The position numbers and the translations under genes were made by a program. A stretch of 64,000 bases of DNA from Arcobacter_B sp049472135 (lineage in GTDB: Bacteria > Campylobacterota > Campylobacteria > Campylobacterales > Arcobacteraceae). The stretch lies in NCBI RefSeq assembly GCF_049472135.1, contig NZ_JBMOVV010000004.1, positions 62,001-126,000 of the forward strand, read 5' to 3'. The notes beneath the pieces are model-generated. The model had not been told where the DNA came from. It did not search any database and worked only from the letters and a program-made list of their open reading frames with translations. Positions 18,301 to 26,097 of this stretch are shown here, piece after piece. Within the stretch, counting starts at the first letter, position 1, and every line of letters begins with the position of its first letter.

Positions 18301-19320
18301 ATTAAAGGAGTTTTACTTGATTTAACTCTACCTGATATGGATGGAATTGAAGTTTTAAAACAGTTAAAATCTCAACCTGATACTAAAAATATTCCTGTTC
18401 ATATCATCTCTTCTAAAGATAAAAATAAAGAGACTTTAGAACTGGGAGCAATAGGATATTTACAAAAGCCTGTTTATGATGGAGATATTAATAGTGTTAT
18501 CTCATCAATTGATTCTTTCCAAGAAAAAAAGATTAAAGACTTACTTATAGTTGAAGATGATAAAGTTCAAAGAGAAGCTCTAATTGAACTAATTGGAGAA
18601 GGTGTAAATATAAAAGGTGTTAGAACTGCTTCAGAAGCAATTGACGAAGTAAAAAAAGAACTTTATGATACTGTTGTTGTTGATTTAGGATTAATGGATG
18701 GTAGTGGTTATGAAGTTTGTGAATATATTAAAAATGCACACCCTAACCTACCAATTATTATATATACAGGTAAAGATATTAGCAATCAAGATAAACTAAA
18801 ACTACAAGAATATAGTAATAGTATTATTATCAAAACAGCAAACTCAAATGAAAGAATTTTAAATGAAATAAATCTATTCTTACATAGAGAAGATGAACCA
18901 GCTGAGTCAAATAACGAAATCTTTGATGCTATTAATCTAAAAGATACAAATATTTTAATTGTTGATGATGATATTAAAAATATCTTTGTTTTAGATGCTG
19001 CGTTAAAAGAGTTTGAAGCAAATACATTCACAGCATTTAATGGTCAAGAAGCATTAGACTTCTTAAAAGACAATAATAGTATTGACTTAATCTTAATGGA
19101 TATTATGATGCCTGTAATGGATGGTTATGAAGCTATGGAAAAAATTAGAGAAGATGATAGCTTAAAGCATATTCCAATTATTGCTGTTACAGCAAAAGCA
19201 ATGAAAGAAGATAGAGAAAAATGTATTAGTCTTGGAGCTGATGATTATATGTCAAAACCAATTGATTTAAATATATTAGGAAATTTAATTAAGGTTTGGA
19301 GTACTAAAAAACATAAATGA
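15340..19320 (+). CDS. Giant hybrid histidine kinase with three receivers
   Basis: 1326 residues: TM1 (about 8-28), a large periplasmic double-Cache-like sensor to about 328, TM2 (about 330-350), a HAMP-like linker, a GAF domain (about 420-570), a glutamine-rich coiled coil (about 580-680), HisKA MSHELRTPLNS (His682), HATPase_c with NLISNAFKFT and GGTGLGLSI, then three receivers with phosphoacceptors D994, D1115 and D1254. The third is the best preserved (LILMDIMMP). It overlaps the CheB-CheR gene by 4 nt. Similar hybrid kinases sit with CheB and CheR genes in many bacteria, outside the motility chemotaxis operon. It likely senses a periplasmic ligand and sends phosphate to its own and neighbouring receivers. 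Confidence 0.93.
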   Translation: MQNISIKLKLIILISLSLLILASTLGIVSIKQMKETLIESNYSQLTAARDSKIKQLEDIFKLYKKQIYLLTQTSYTKDITKDFLAVHEELGVDPYAKFPINNKKVKAMLPKWDAFYKSYTDTYPFDDVYIISADLGHVIYTYGKKNDYGTNLSNGEFRNSGLAKVWEKVKKYKRVVFYDMSAYEPRNGEPSMFIAAPIYINKEFKSVLVFKLDNQNIQDIMKYRSGYLNSHEDYLVGSDYLMRSDSFLSPNTHSLENSLKYTHTGFVKTTAVKEAFRGNSGTKVIKGYLGNEVLSSYTYFDIDEELRWAVVAEINLEDVLKKPNELRDTMIVITLISFLVIMVLLYFVIQKYIINSLSNFQEGLLNFFKFLNRETTEVKLLEANSNDEIGIMSNAVNKGIDRTRQNIEKSDIETWVKDGVTQLNQILINLKSVGDVSHESIKFISTYINAGVGVFYFYEEDNKKLEQYASFAHVIRDELSTSFNLKEGVVGQVAFQKEPILLKNIKKDQNLITTGTVTQSSYNTYTFPLVYNDELFGVIELGSFNEFNKQTLEFLENITKAICISLSTAVQANKVQKLLENTRIANDRLEKQQLELQEANAQMEEQQVQLEEANANMEEQQQQLEEANANMEEQQQQLKISEQNLKLQNQQLEETKKEIEKKADELAKSGKYKSEFLANMSHELRTPLNSIILLSSLLQKNSKKSLNNDDIKKAKTIFDSGNELLRLINDILDLSKVESGKMEVIVDNFTSSDLLTHLKDTFDFTANDKNLEFNIIDEYKNTIHNDKDRILQILRNLISNAFKFTKEGSITVKIEPSSDLAQEFKISVIDTGIGIPSNKQEDIFKAFTQADGGTSRQYGGTGLGLSISRELAKLLGGYISLESKEGKGSIFSIDLPNLESNTSVKSTFEDTGSFKLESNDIYKKAQSTSKEANDDRKIMTSKDEAYLVIDDDEAFANIVYEEVKKENNFVLVAYDGTTGLELVKNYNIKGVLLDLTLPDMDGIEVLKQLKSQPDTKNIPVHIISSKDKNKETLELGAIGYLQKPVYDGDINSVISSIDSFQEKKIKDLLIVEDDKVQREALIELIGEGVNIKGVRTASEAIDEVKKELYDTVVVDLGLMDGSGYEVCEYIKNAHPNLPIIIYTGKDISNQDKLKLQEYSNSIIIKTANSNERILNEINLFLHREDEPAESNNEIFDAINLKDTNILIVDDDIKNIFVLDAALKEFEANTFTAFNGQEALDFLKDNNSIDLILMDIMMPVMDGYEAMEKIREDDSLKHIPIIAVTAKAMKEDREKCISLGADDYMSKPIDLNILGNLIKVWSTKKHK
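17119..17244 (+). repeat. Three tandem 42-bp units coding coiled-coil heptads
   Basis: In-frame units at 17119-17160, 17161-17202 and 17203-17244 encode 14-residue blocks of the form LEEANANMEEQQQQ (residues 594-635). Units two and three are almost identical in DNA; the first is more diverged. A partial fourth follows. Fourteen residues is two heptads, so unit gain or loss would lengthen the helix between the GAF and kinase domains without changing its register. Confidence 0.9.
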
Positions 19321-20969
19321 ATATAGTAGCACACGAACAAGATAATATTTTAAAAATCATTGTTCAGAAGATACAAAAAGGTGATGTTGAAACTCTATTA
19401 TCTTATTTAAATAGTAATGTTGAAAAAATAGAATTAAGCCTTTTGAATATACAAATGATTCCAAAAGAGCTTATTATAGCTCTTAAAAAACATGAGAAGA
19501 AAGTTGATATATTTACAAATGAAACAACACTAAAAACGTATTTAATGAACCTTGGTTTTACACTAAAATATAAAGATATATACAATGAAAAACCTAAAGC
19601 ATTAAATTTACAATATATAGCAATTGGTGGAAGTGCAGGAAGCTTATCAAAATTTATAGAGATTTTGAAAGCTTTACCTAAATCACAAATTTCTATATTT
19701 ATAATAATGCACCAAAAACCAGATAAACAGACGCATTTAAGCTCTATTCTGCAAAAGTTTACAAACAACTATAATGTAGTAGAAGCAAAGTCTGATATGA
19801 GAGTTGAACCAAATACTATTTATTGTGCTCCTGCTGGTAAACATATGATAGTTGCAGGGAATTTTATATTTTTAACGGATGAAGATAAAAGAAACTTTTC
19901 TAGGCCTTCGATAAGTACTAGTTTTGAGTCGTTATCAAATGAATATAAAAGTACCTTACTTGCTATTTTAGTTTGTGGCTATGGTGCAGATGGTAGTGAT
20001 AGTTTAGAGTGTTTAAATAAAAATGGCTCAACTGTTTTAATTGAAGACCCAAAAGAGTGTGAAGCTAAAGCAATGTTAGAAAATGCCATAGCAACTAAAC
20101 TTTATGATGAAGTGTTAACTTTAGAGCAGATAATAAACTATATCAATTTCAATATAGATGATAACTTTTTTGATATAAATGATATTAAAGCCTTTTTAGA
20201 AAAAGTCTATGATAAGTACGGATATGATTATAGGGGATACAATGAAAATCATATAAAAAGAAGAATACATCTTTTCTATTCAAATTTAAAGCCTAAAAAC
20301 TTTAAAGAGTTTGAAAAGATAGTTTTAAATAATAAAAGTGTGTTCAAAGATTTATTTTTAAATATCTCTGTTAATATCACAACTTTTTATAGAAATCCAA
20401 ATGTTTTCAAAATATTAAAAGAAGATATTCTTCCAAAACTAGACAGTTATTTAGATATTAAAATTTGGTGTGCAGGTTGTAGTAGTGGTGAAGAACCCTA
20501 CTCTATAGCAATTTTCTTAAAAGAGTTAGGATTATTAGATAGAAGTTTGATTTATGCAACTGATTTAAATGATGTTATTTTAGAAAATGCAAAAAATGGA
20601 CTCTATTCAAAGGAGAGTTATAATAGGTTTTTAAAACACTATTATCAAGCAGGTGGGAATCAAAGCTTTAGTAAGTATTTTACTAATCACAATGACTTTG
20701 TAGAAATAGATGAAAGTATAAAAGATAAGATTCTATTTTTTAAACATAACCTTGCTTTAGACTCAAAACTAAATGAGTTTCAGTTAATTTTTTGTAGAAA
20801 TGTATTGATTTATTTTGATACAGAACTTAAAAACAGAATTTTTGATTTATTTAAAGACTCACTTGACTCTTACGGCTTTTTAGTTTTAGGAGAGAGTGAA
20901 TCTTTAAACAGCAATAAAAACTATATAACAATTGATGAAAAGAATAAAATATATAAGAGGAAAATATGA
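19317..20969 (+). CDS. CheB-CheR fusion (methylesterase plus methyltransferase)
   Basis: 550 residues. Residues 1-95 look like a small STAS-type fold (ELSLLNIQMIPKELIIAL is suggestive only). A CheB methylesterase domain with no receiver follows, its catalytic triad intact as Ser106 (GGSAGS), His132 (IMHQ) and Asp225 (GADGS). From about 285 comes a CheR methyltransferase with the SAM-binding motif WCAGCSSGEEPYS and a C-terminal CRNVLIYF. Together they could remove and add methyl groups on glutamates. There is no chemoreceptor gene nearby; the glutamate-rich coil of the hybrid kinase is a possible substrate. It is joined by 4-nt overlaps to genes on both sides. Confidence 0.92.
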   Translation: MNIVAHEQDNILKIIVQKIQKGDVETLLSYLNSNVEKIELSLLNIQMIPKELIIALKKHEKKVDIFTNETTLKTYLMNLGFTLKYKDIYNEKPKALNLQYIAIGGSAGSLSKFIEILKALPKSQISIFIIMHQKPDKQTHLSSILQKFTNNYNVVEAKSDMRVEPNTIYCAPAGKHMIVAGNFIFLTDEDKRNFSRPSISTSFESLSNEYKSTLLAILVCGYGADGSDSLECLNKNGSTVLIEDPKECEAKAMLENAIATKLYDEVLTLEQIINYINFNIDDNFFDINDIKAFLEKVYDKYGYDYRGYNENHIKRRIHLFYSNLKPKNFKEFEKIVLNNKSVFKDLFLNISVNITTFYRNPNVFKILKEDILPKLDSYLDIKIWCAGCSSGEEPYSIAIFLKELGLLDRSLIYATDLNDVILENAKNGLYSKESYNRFLKHYYQAGGNQSFSKYFTNHNDFVEIDESIKDKILFFKHNLALDSKLNEFQLIFCRNVLIYFDTELKNRIFDLFKDSLDSYGFLVLGESESLNSNKNYITIDEKNKIYKRKI

Positions 20970-22165
20970 AAGAAGATATAACAGTATTAGTAGTTGATGA
21001 CGTAGAAGCCAATAGAGTATCTTTACAATACTTAATAGATGAGTATTTAGAGAATATCAATTTATTATTAGCTCCAAGTGGAGAAGATGCATTAAAAATT
21101 ACATATAAAACAAATGTAGATATTATAATTTTAGATATACAAATGCCAGGACTTGATGGTTTTGATACAGCGAAGTATTTAAAATCAAATCCAAAGACAC
21201 AAAACATTCCTATTATATTTTTAACAGCTGCATTTAAAGAAGAAGAGTTTAAACAAAAAGGTTTTGAAATTGGAGCAATAGATTACCTTACAAAACCAAT
21301 AGATAATCATCAATTTATTAATAAACTAAAATTATATATAGAAGTAATTATAAAAAACAAACAACTACAAGCAGTAAATGAAGACTTATATCAAGCTTTA
21401 CAAAAAGAGATTCAATTAAAAGAGAGAATAGAAAAACAACAACTTGAACTAATTGAGCAAAGTAAAATGGCAGCTTTAGGAGAAATGATTGGTAATATTG
21501 CCCATCAATGGAGACAGCCTTTATCAGTAATCTCTACATGTGCTTCAGGAATGCATTTAAATATTGATTTAAATCTTATGAAAAAAGAGGATTTAAAAAA
21601 GAATATTGACATGATAATGAAAACAACGCAAGATTTATCAAATACAATAGAATCTTTTAGGGATTATACAAATAAAGAAAAGTTTATGAGTTTCTCTTTA
21701 AGTGAGACTTTACGAAAATCTATTGATTGTGAAGATTATATATTATCTAAGAACAATGTAAATGTTATTTTTGATTTACAAGATGATATTGTTTTAGAAA
21801 ACTTACCAAATAGTTTATTCCAAGCTATTGTAAATATTGTTAGAAACTCAAATGAAGCATTGGCAAAAATAGATACTCAAAGATATATATTTATTGAATC
21901 AAGAAGAATCGAAAATAATAGAGTAGAAATAGTTATAAAAGATAATGCTGGTGGAATTAAAACAGAGTTTATTAATAAAGTATTTGAACCATATTTCACA
22001 ACAAAACATAAATCTCACGGGGTTGGACTTGGATTAAATATCGTTTATAAAATCATTCATGATTCAATGTGTGGAAAAGTAAAAGTTAAAAATAGTAGAT
22101 ATGATTATGAAGGAACTAAATACGAAGGTGCCTTATTTACAATCGAATTACCATTAAGCTTATAA
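20966..22165 (+). CDS. Receiver-histidine kinase hybrid
   Basis: 399 residues: a receiver (D11/D12, phosphoacceptor D57 in LDIQMP, K-P in TKPI), a coiled linker, DHp with IAHQWRQPL (His180), and HATPase_c with NIVRNSNEAL, DNAGG and GVGLGL. It is cytoplasmic. The layout matches the kinase at 4722-5834, although this one has the WRQPL H-box rather than LKQPL. As the last gene of an ATGA-overlapped operon, it is likely the soluble partner of the giant hybrid kinase: its receiver takes phosphate from the kinase or its receivers, and its own kinase half passes a signal on. The final output protein is not encoded alongside. Confidence 0.9.
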   Translation: MKEDITVLVVDDVEANRVSLQYLIDEYLENINLLLAPSGEDALKITYKTNVDIIILDIQMPGLDGFDTAKYLKSNPKTQNIPIIFLTAAFKEEEFKQKGFEIGAIDYLTKPIDNHQFINKLKLYIEVIIKNKQLQAVNEDLYQALQKEIQLKERIEKQQLELIEQSKMAALGEMIGNIAHQWRQPLSVISTCASGMHLNIDLNLMKKEDLKKNIDMIMKTTQDLSNTIESFRDYTNKEKFMSFSLSETLRKSIDCEDYILSKNNVNVIFDLQDDIVLENLPNSLFQAIVNIVRNSNEALAKIDTQRYIFIESRRIENNRVEIVIKDNAGGIKTEFINKVFEPYFTTKHKSHGVGLGLNIVYKIIHDSMCGKVKVKNSRYDYEGTKYEGALFTIELPLSL

Positions 22166-22246
22166 GGTTTTATTGATATAAAATGATATTATTTTGATAC
22201 TATTTATTTGTATAATTCCAAATATTATATAAATATTAGGATCAAA

Positions 22247-24472
22247 ATGCAAAGAATAAACTATAAGACCACATATATATTATTATATATGTTTGTAGTT
22301 ATATTTTCAATATTTATTATTGAATACTTCTCAGAAATAAAAGACAAAACAAATATCAACAAAATCTCAGCTGCAAAATTTGAAGAAAAGTTTCTTAACC
22401 ATGAAAACTTAATAGAAAACTATTTAGACAACTACAAAAAAGCTTTACTTTCTATTTCAAAAAGTAAGACTCTTAAAAGCTATATCAATGACAAAACAAA
22501 TAAAAAAGATATACAAGAGCTTTTTCTTACACTAAATGATACGCTTACAGATAGTTTTCAATTAAGATATATAAACAAAGATGGTTTTGAAGAGATTAAG
22601 GTTGAAAAGCTTTATGAAAAAAATAGTTCTAAATCTATAGTAATTGCCGATAATTTACTACAAGATAAATCTAAAAGATACTATTTTCATAGATTTATAC
22701 AACTAACAAAAGACAATATTGGTTTATCAAAAGTTGATTTACAAAAAGAGTTTGGAAAAGTAGTTTTACCAAAAATAGCAACACTTAGATTAGCAACTTC
22801 TGTTTATGATAAAAATGATATTAAAGCAGGATTTATAGTATTAAGTCTAAACCTAGATAATTTATTTGAAATTATCAAGAAAAGTACTTTATATAATATT
22901 TATATTGTAGATAATCAAAAAAGATTTATTATTCATCCAAATAAAGAGTATGGTATATTATCAAATAATTTTAAAACACATCTATTAGAAGATGAAATTA
23001 ATATACAAAATGAATCAGAATATTTTAGTAGAAAGCTAAATAACCTTCCAACAGGTCAAGACTTAAAACTTGTACTTACAACAAAATATATGAATCTTCA
23101 ACTAGAGCAAAAAGAGAATGAGTTTTCAATATATTCATTGTTAATTGCATTAGCATTTGTGTTTTTACCTCTAATCTTCTATTTTGCAAGTATTCCAGAA
23201 AATTTAAAAGGAAGAATATATAGACAGACAATTACAGACCCTATAACTCAACTACCAAATAGAGCATGTTTGTTTCATGATTTATCTACTAGCAAATTTG
23301 AGAATTGTATTATAATTGTTATTCATGTAGATAACTATGATAAAGTTCAAGATGCTTATGGTTTTAAAATAGCAGAAGAGTTAATAAAAGAGTGTTCTTC
23401 ATTTTTAAAACAGTTTGAGTATAAAAATTCTTTCTCTAAACTATATAAAATCTCAAAAGCTACATTTGCTTTTAAGTATCACTATGAAAGAAAAGAGAAA
23501 CTGCTAAACTCACTTAATATAATCCACTATAGACTTGAAAATGAGCCTTTTAAAGTAATGAATGGTAGTTTTGAAGTTTTAATAAATACAACAATTGCTG
23601 TAAGTGATACAGAAAAACTAAATAATAATATTGAAGAGCTAAAAGAAGCAGAGATTGCATTAAGTGATGCTTTAAAAGAAAAAGTTGATATTAATCTTTT
23701 TGATAATGTTGAAAAGAAGAATATTGAAATAAATAAAAAAAATATTCTTATGGTAAATAAAATAAAAAAAGCTATTGAAAATGATAATGTAATTGTTCAA
23801 TTCCAAGCAATTTACAACAACAAAAAAGAGTGTATTGATAAATATGAAACTTTAATAAGATTAAAGATTGATGATAAGATTATCTATCCAGGCGAGTTCT
23901 TAGAAATTGCAAAAGAAACAAAAAAATACAAAAAGCTTACTATGATAGTAATAAACAAAGCTTTTGAATATTTCAAAGATAAAGAAGATGTAGAGTTTTC
24001 TATAAACTTAAGTATGGAAGATATCTCAAATTCAGAAATAAGAAATCATCTATTCTCTCAAATTAAAAAATATAACTTTAGAAATAGACTTGTACTTGAA
24101 ATAGTTGAAACAGAGGCTATTGATAATTATAATAACTTCTTAGAGTTTATAAAAAAGGCTAAATTTTTAGGTTGTAAGATTGCTATTGATGATTTTGGAA
24201 GTGGTTATTCAAACTATGAGAATATTGTAAAATTAAGTGAGTATATTGATATTTTAAAGATTGATGGCTCTTTAATACTTGGCTTAGATAATAATCCAAA
24301 AAGACAACTTCTAATAGGAACTTTAAAATTCTTATGTGATAACTTACATATTCAAACAGTAGCAGAGTATGTAGAGAATAAAGAGCTTTTTGATTATGTA
24401 AAATCTATGGGAATTAACTATTCACAAGGATATTATATAGGTAAATCTGAAGATGAAATTAAAGCTGCTTAA
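22247..24472 (+). CDS. Membrane protein with degenerate GGDEF and probably active EAL domain
   Basis: 741 residues: TM1 (about 10-28), a periplasmic Cache-like sensor to about 305, TM2, then GGDEF and EAL domains. The GGDEF site is lost (SKATFAF where GGDEF is expected), so cyclase activity is unlikely. The EAL motif reads ETL in YETLIRLK, but the metal and catalytic positions appear kept: N in INLS, E in IVETEA, DD in AIDDFGSGYSN, K in LKIDGSL, E in VAEYVE and Q in SQGYYIG. A cyclic-di-GMP phosphodiesterase is the likely role. ATG 22247 follows AGGA. It lies 81 bp after the receiver-kinase and may belong to the same unit. Confidence 0.88.
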   Translation: MQRINYKTTYILLYMFVVIFSIFIIEYFSEIKDKTNINKISAAKFEEKFLNHENLIENYLDNYKKALLSISKSKTLKSYINDKTNKKDIQELFLTLNDTLTDSFQLRYINKDGFEEIKVEKLYEKNSSKSIVIADNLLQDKSKRYYFHRFIQLTKDNIGLSKVDLQKEFGKVVLPKIATLRLATSVYDKNDIKAGFIVLSLNLDNLFEIIKKSTLYNIYIVDNQKRFIIHPNKEYGILSNNFKTHLLEDEINIQNESEYFSRKLNNLPTGQDLKLVLTTKYMNLQLEQKENEFSIYSLLIALAFVFLPLIFYFASIPENLKGRIYRQTITDPITQLPNRACLFHDLSTSKFENCIIIVIHVDNYDKVQDAYGFKIAEELIKECSSFLKQFEYKNSFSKLYKISKATFAFKYHYERKEKLLNSLNIIHYRLENEPFKVMNGSFEVLINTTIAVSDTEKLNNNIEELKEAEIALSDALKEKVDINLFDNVEKKNIEINKKNILMVNKIKKAIENDNVIVQFQAIYNNKKECIDKYETLIRLKIDDKIIYPGEFLEIAKETKKYKKLTMIVINKAFEYFKDKEDVEFSINLSMEDISNSEIRNHLFSQIKKYNFRNRLVLEIVETEAIDNYNNFLEFIKKAKFLGCKIAIDDFGSGYSNYENIVKLSEYIDILKIDGSLILGLDNNPKRQLLIGTLKFLCDNLHIQTVAEYVENKELFDYVKSMGINYSQGYYIGKSEDEIKAA

Positions 24473-24474
24473 GC

Positions 24475-25968
24475 TTATAATTCCACTTCAAAAGCCATTT
24501 TTAGGACATCACTTTCAGTAAGTTCTTCTTTGCTTCTTGGTTTTGGATTTTTGATTAGTAAAACTTTTTGTTTTAAATCATCTAAATGGTACTTTTCAAG
24601 GTTTCTAATTAAAGTATCATTTATCATCTCTTTTTTTAAACCATCTGAGTCAAGAAGTCTCGTAATAGCATTTCTTAGGTTTGCTTTTGTTCTTTCATAA
24701 ACTTTCTCTTCTTCAGTTAAAGTTACATAAACTTTATCTAAATACTCCGCAATCCCCTCACCTGCATATTTATATGTAGTAACTGAATTATAAACATATT
24801 TTTGAGCTTTTACATGTGGTATAAAAACTCCCGTAAAAATTGAGCCTTGAACAGTATTAATACCATCTAAATCTTTTAAAGGATTATGAGAACAGATATA
24901 ATCTTCTTTTACTATTGAAGGAGAGAATTTAAGTGAATTAATATTGTTTTTTAAAATAATATAACTTCCTGTTACTTCTTTAGGTCCACCTTTTAGTGAA
25001 GATAGTTCATTTTTAAAAGCTAAAAAGTCTCCATGAACTACTTTTGGACAACCTTCTAAAGATGTTAGCTCATTATTACTAATATCAAAGTCCCCTTCTA
25101 CTTCGTTAAAACTAAGTGGAAGTTTTGATAGGTTTGCTAATCTATCTGCAAGTTTAACACTACCTTTTACATTTACAGTGTTATTATTTAAAATCTCGAA
25201 GTTTTTAATATCATGCTTAGCTAACCATCTGCTTATATCTTCTTTATTACATAAAGCAACTAATGGTTTATATACATGCGATACTACATCTTTACCTTTG
25301 TATTTCCAAAACTTCTCTTCTTCGTTGTAACTATTTGCTAGTTTATTTAATCTAACATCAGTTCTTACATCCCAGCCAATTGTATCTGCAATACCGTCTA
25401 AAGTTTTTAACAAATTTCCATTACAAATATAGTCTTGAACAACGCTAATTGGTCCACCATTTAAATCTTTGATGTAATTATGAGAACAATCAAAATACGC
25501 ATCAATATATTTAGGACCACCTTTTAGTGTTTCTATTTTATTGTGTTCACATCTAAAATAGCCTTTAATTGTTCTTGGACTTCCTTTAATAGAAACAATT
25601 TGATTATGAGAGCAGTTAAAAAACCCAATAACCTCTTTTGGACAGTATGAAAGATTTGTAAGTTTATTATATGAACAATCAAAATCCCCTACTTTTACAG
25701 GAGCCCCTAAAAGTGACTCTAAATTGTTTTTTGAACAATTAAAATCTTTTCCTACTTTTTCAGGACAACCATCAAGAGTTTCCAAAGAGTTATTACTTAT
25801 ATCAAAATAGCCATTTACTAGTTTAAATTTAACAGGTAGTCTTTTTTCTCTTATTTTTTCATTTAAATTAACACTACCATGAACAGTAATATATAAATCA
25901 TCTGAAATTGTATAATTCTCAATTGAGTGTTCATTAAGCCACTTCTCAACTGCAGATAAACTTGTCAT
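24475..25968 (-). CDS. Leucine-rich-like repeat protein built of two similar modules
   Basis: 497 residues without signal peptide or membrane segment. Units of about 20-21 residues follow a pattern like DCSxNxLxxLxGxPxxVxGxF, giving a solenoid resembling leucine-rich repeats; related pattern proteins occur in phages and scattered bacteria. Residues 6-200 and 243-380 are two copies of one plan: each opens with a 'WLxxHxIxNxxI' segment, then GSVxL, then DISNNxLxxLxGCP. The second has fewer repeat units. A charged helical tail ends the chain. Function is unknown; a protein- or ligand-binding scaffold is an inference. It converges with the EAL gene with 2 nt between. Confidence 0.8.
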   Translation of the reverse strand: MTSLSAVEKWLNEHSIENYTISDDLYITVHGSVNLNEKIREKRLPVKFKLVNGYFDISNNSLETLDGCPEKVGKDFNCSKNNLESLLGAPVKVGDFDCSYNKLTNLSYCPKEVIGFFNCSHNQIVSIKGSPRTIKGYFRCEHNKIETLKGGPKYIDAYFDCSHNYIKDLNGGPISVVQDYICNGNLLKTLDGIADTIGWDVRTDVRLNKLANSYNEEEKFWKYKGKDVVSHVYKPLVALCNKEDISRWLAKHDIKNFEILNNNTVNVKGSVKLADRLANLSKLPLSFNEVEGDFDISNNELTSLEGCPKVVHGDFLAFKNELSSLKGGPKEVTGSYIILKNNINSLKFSPSIVKEDYICSHNPLKDLDGINTVQGSIFTGVFIPHVKAQKYVYNSVTTYKYAGEGIAEYLDKVYVTLTEEEKVYERTKANLRNAITRLLDSDGLKKEMINDTLIRNLEKYHLDDLKQKVLLIKNPKPRSKEELTESDVLKMAFEVEL

Positions 25969-26061
25969 TTCTCACCTTTAATTATATATATTAAATTTTA
26001 GTTTTTATTTGCTTTATTTCTTATTAGATTGCCTATTTTAAGGCTTAAAGATAGGTTATTT

Positions 26062-26091
26062 TATCAAAAAGAGGTTTATCTCTTTTTGATA
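26062..26091 (-). terminator. Hairpin after thiI
   Basis: TATCAAAAAGAG (26062-26073) pairs perfectly with CTCTTTTTGATA (26080-26091) around GTTTAT, directly after the thiI stop. It is a 12-bp stem rich in A-T, with an AT-rich tail. Confidence 0.7.
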
Positions 26092-26097
26092 TAAGTG

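Noticed and set aside
19403..19768. Antisense open frame inside the CheB-CheR gene
   Set aside because: The plus-strand protein has clear CheB motifs over the same span; the antisense protein has no recognisable pattern.
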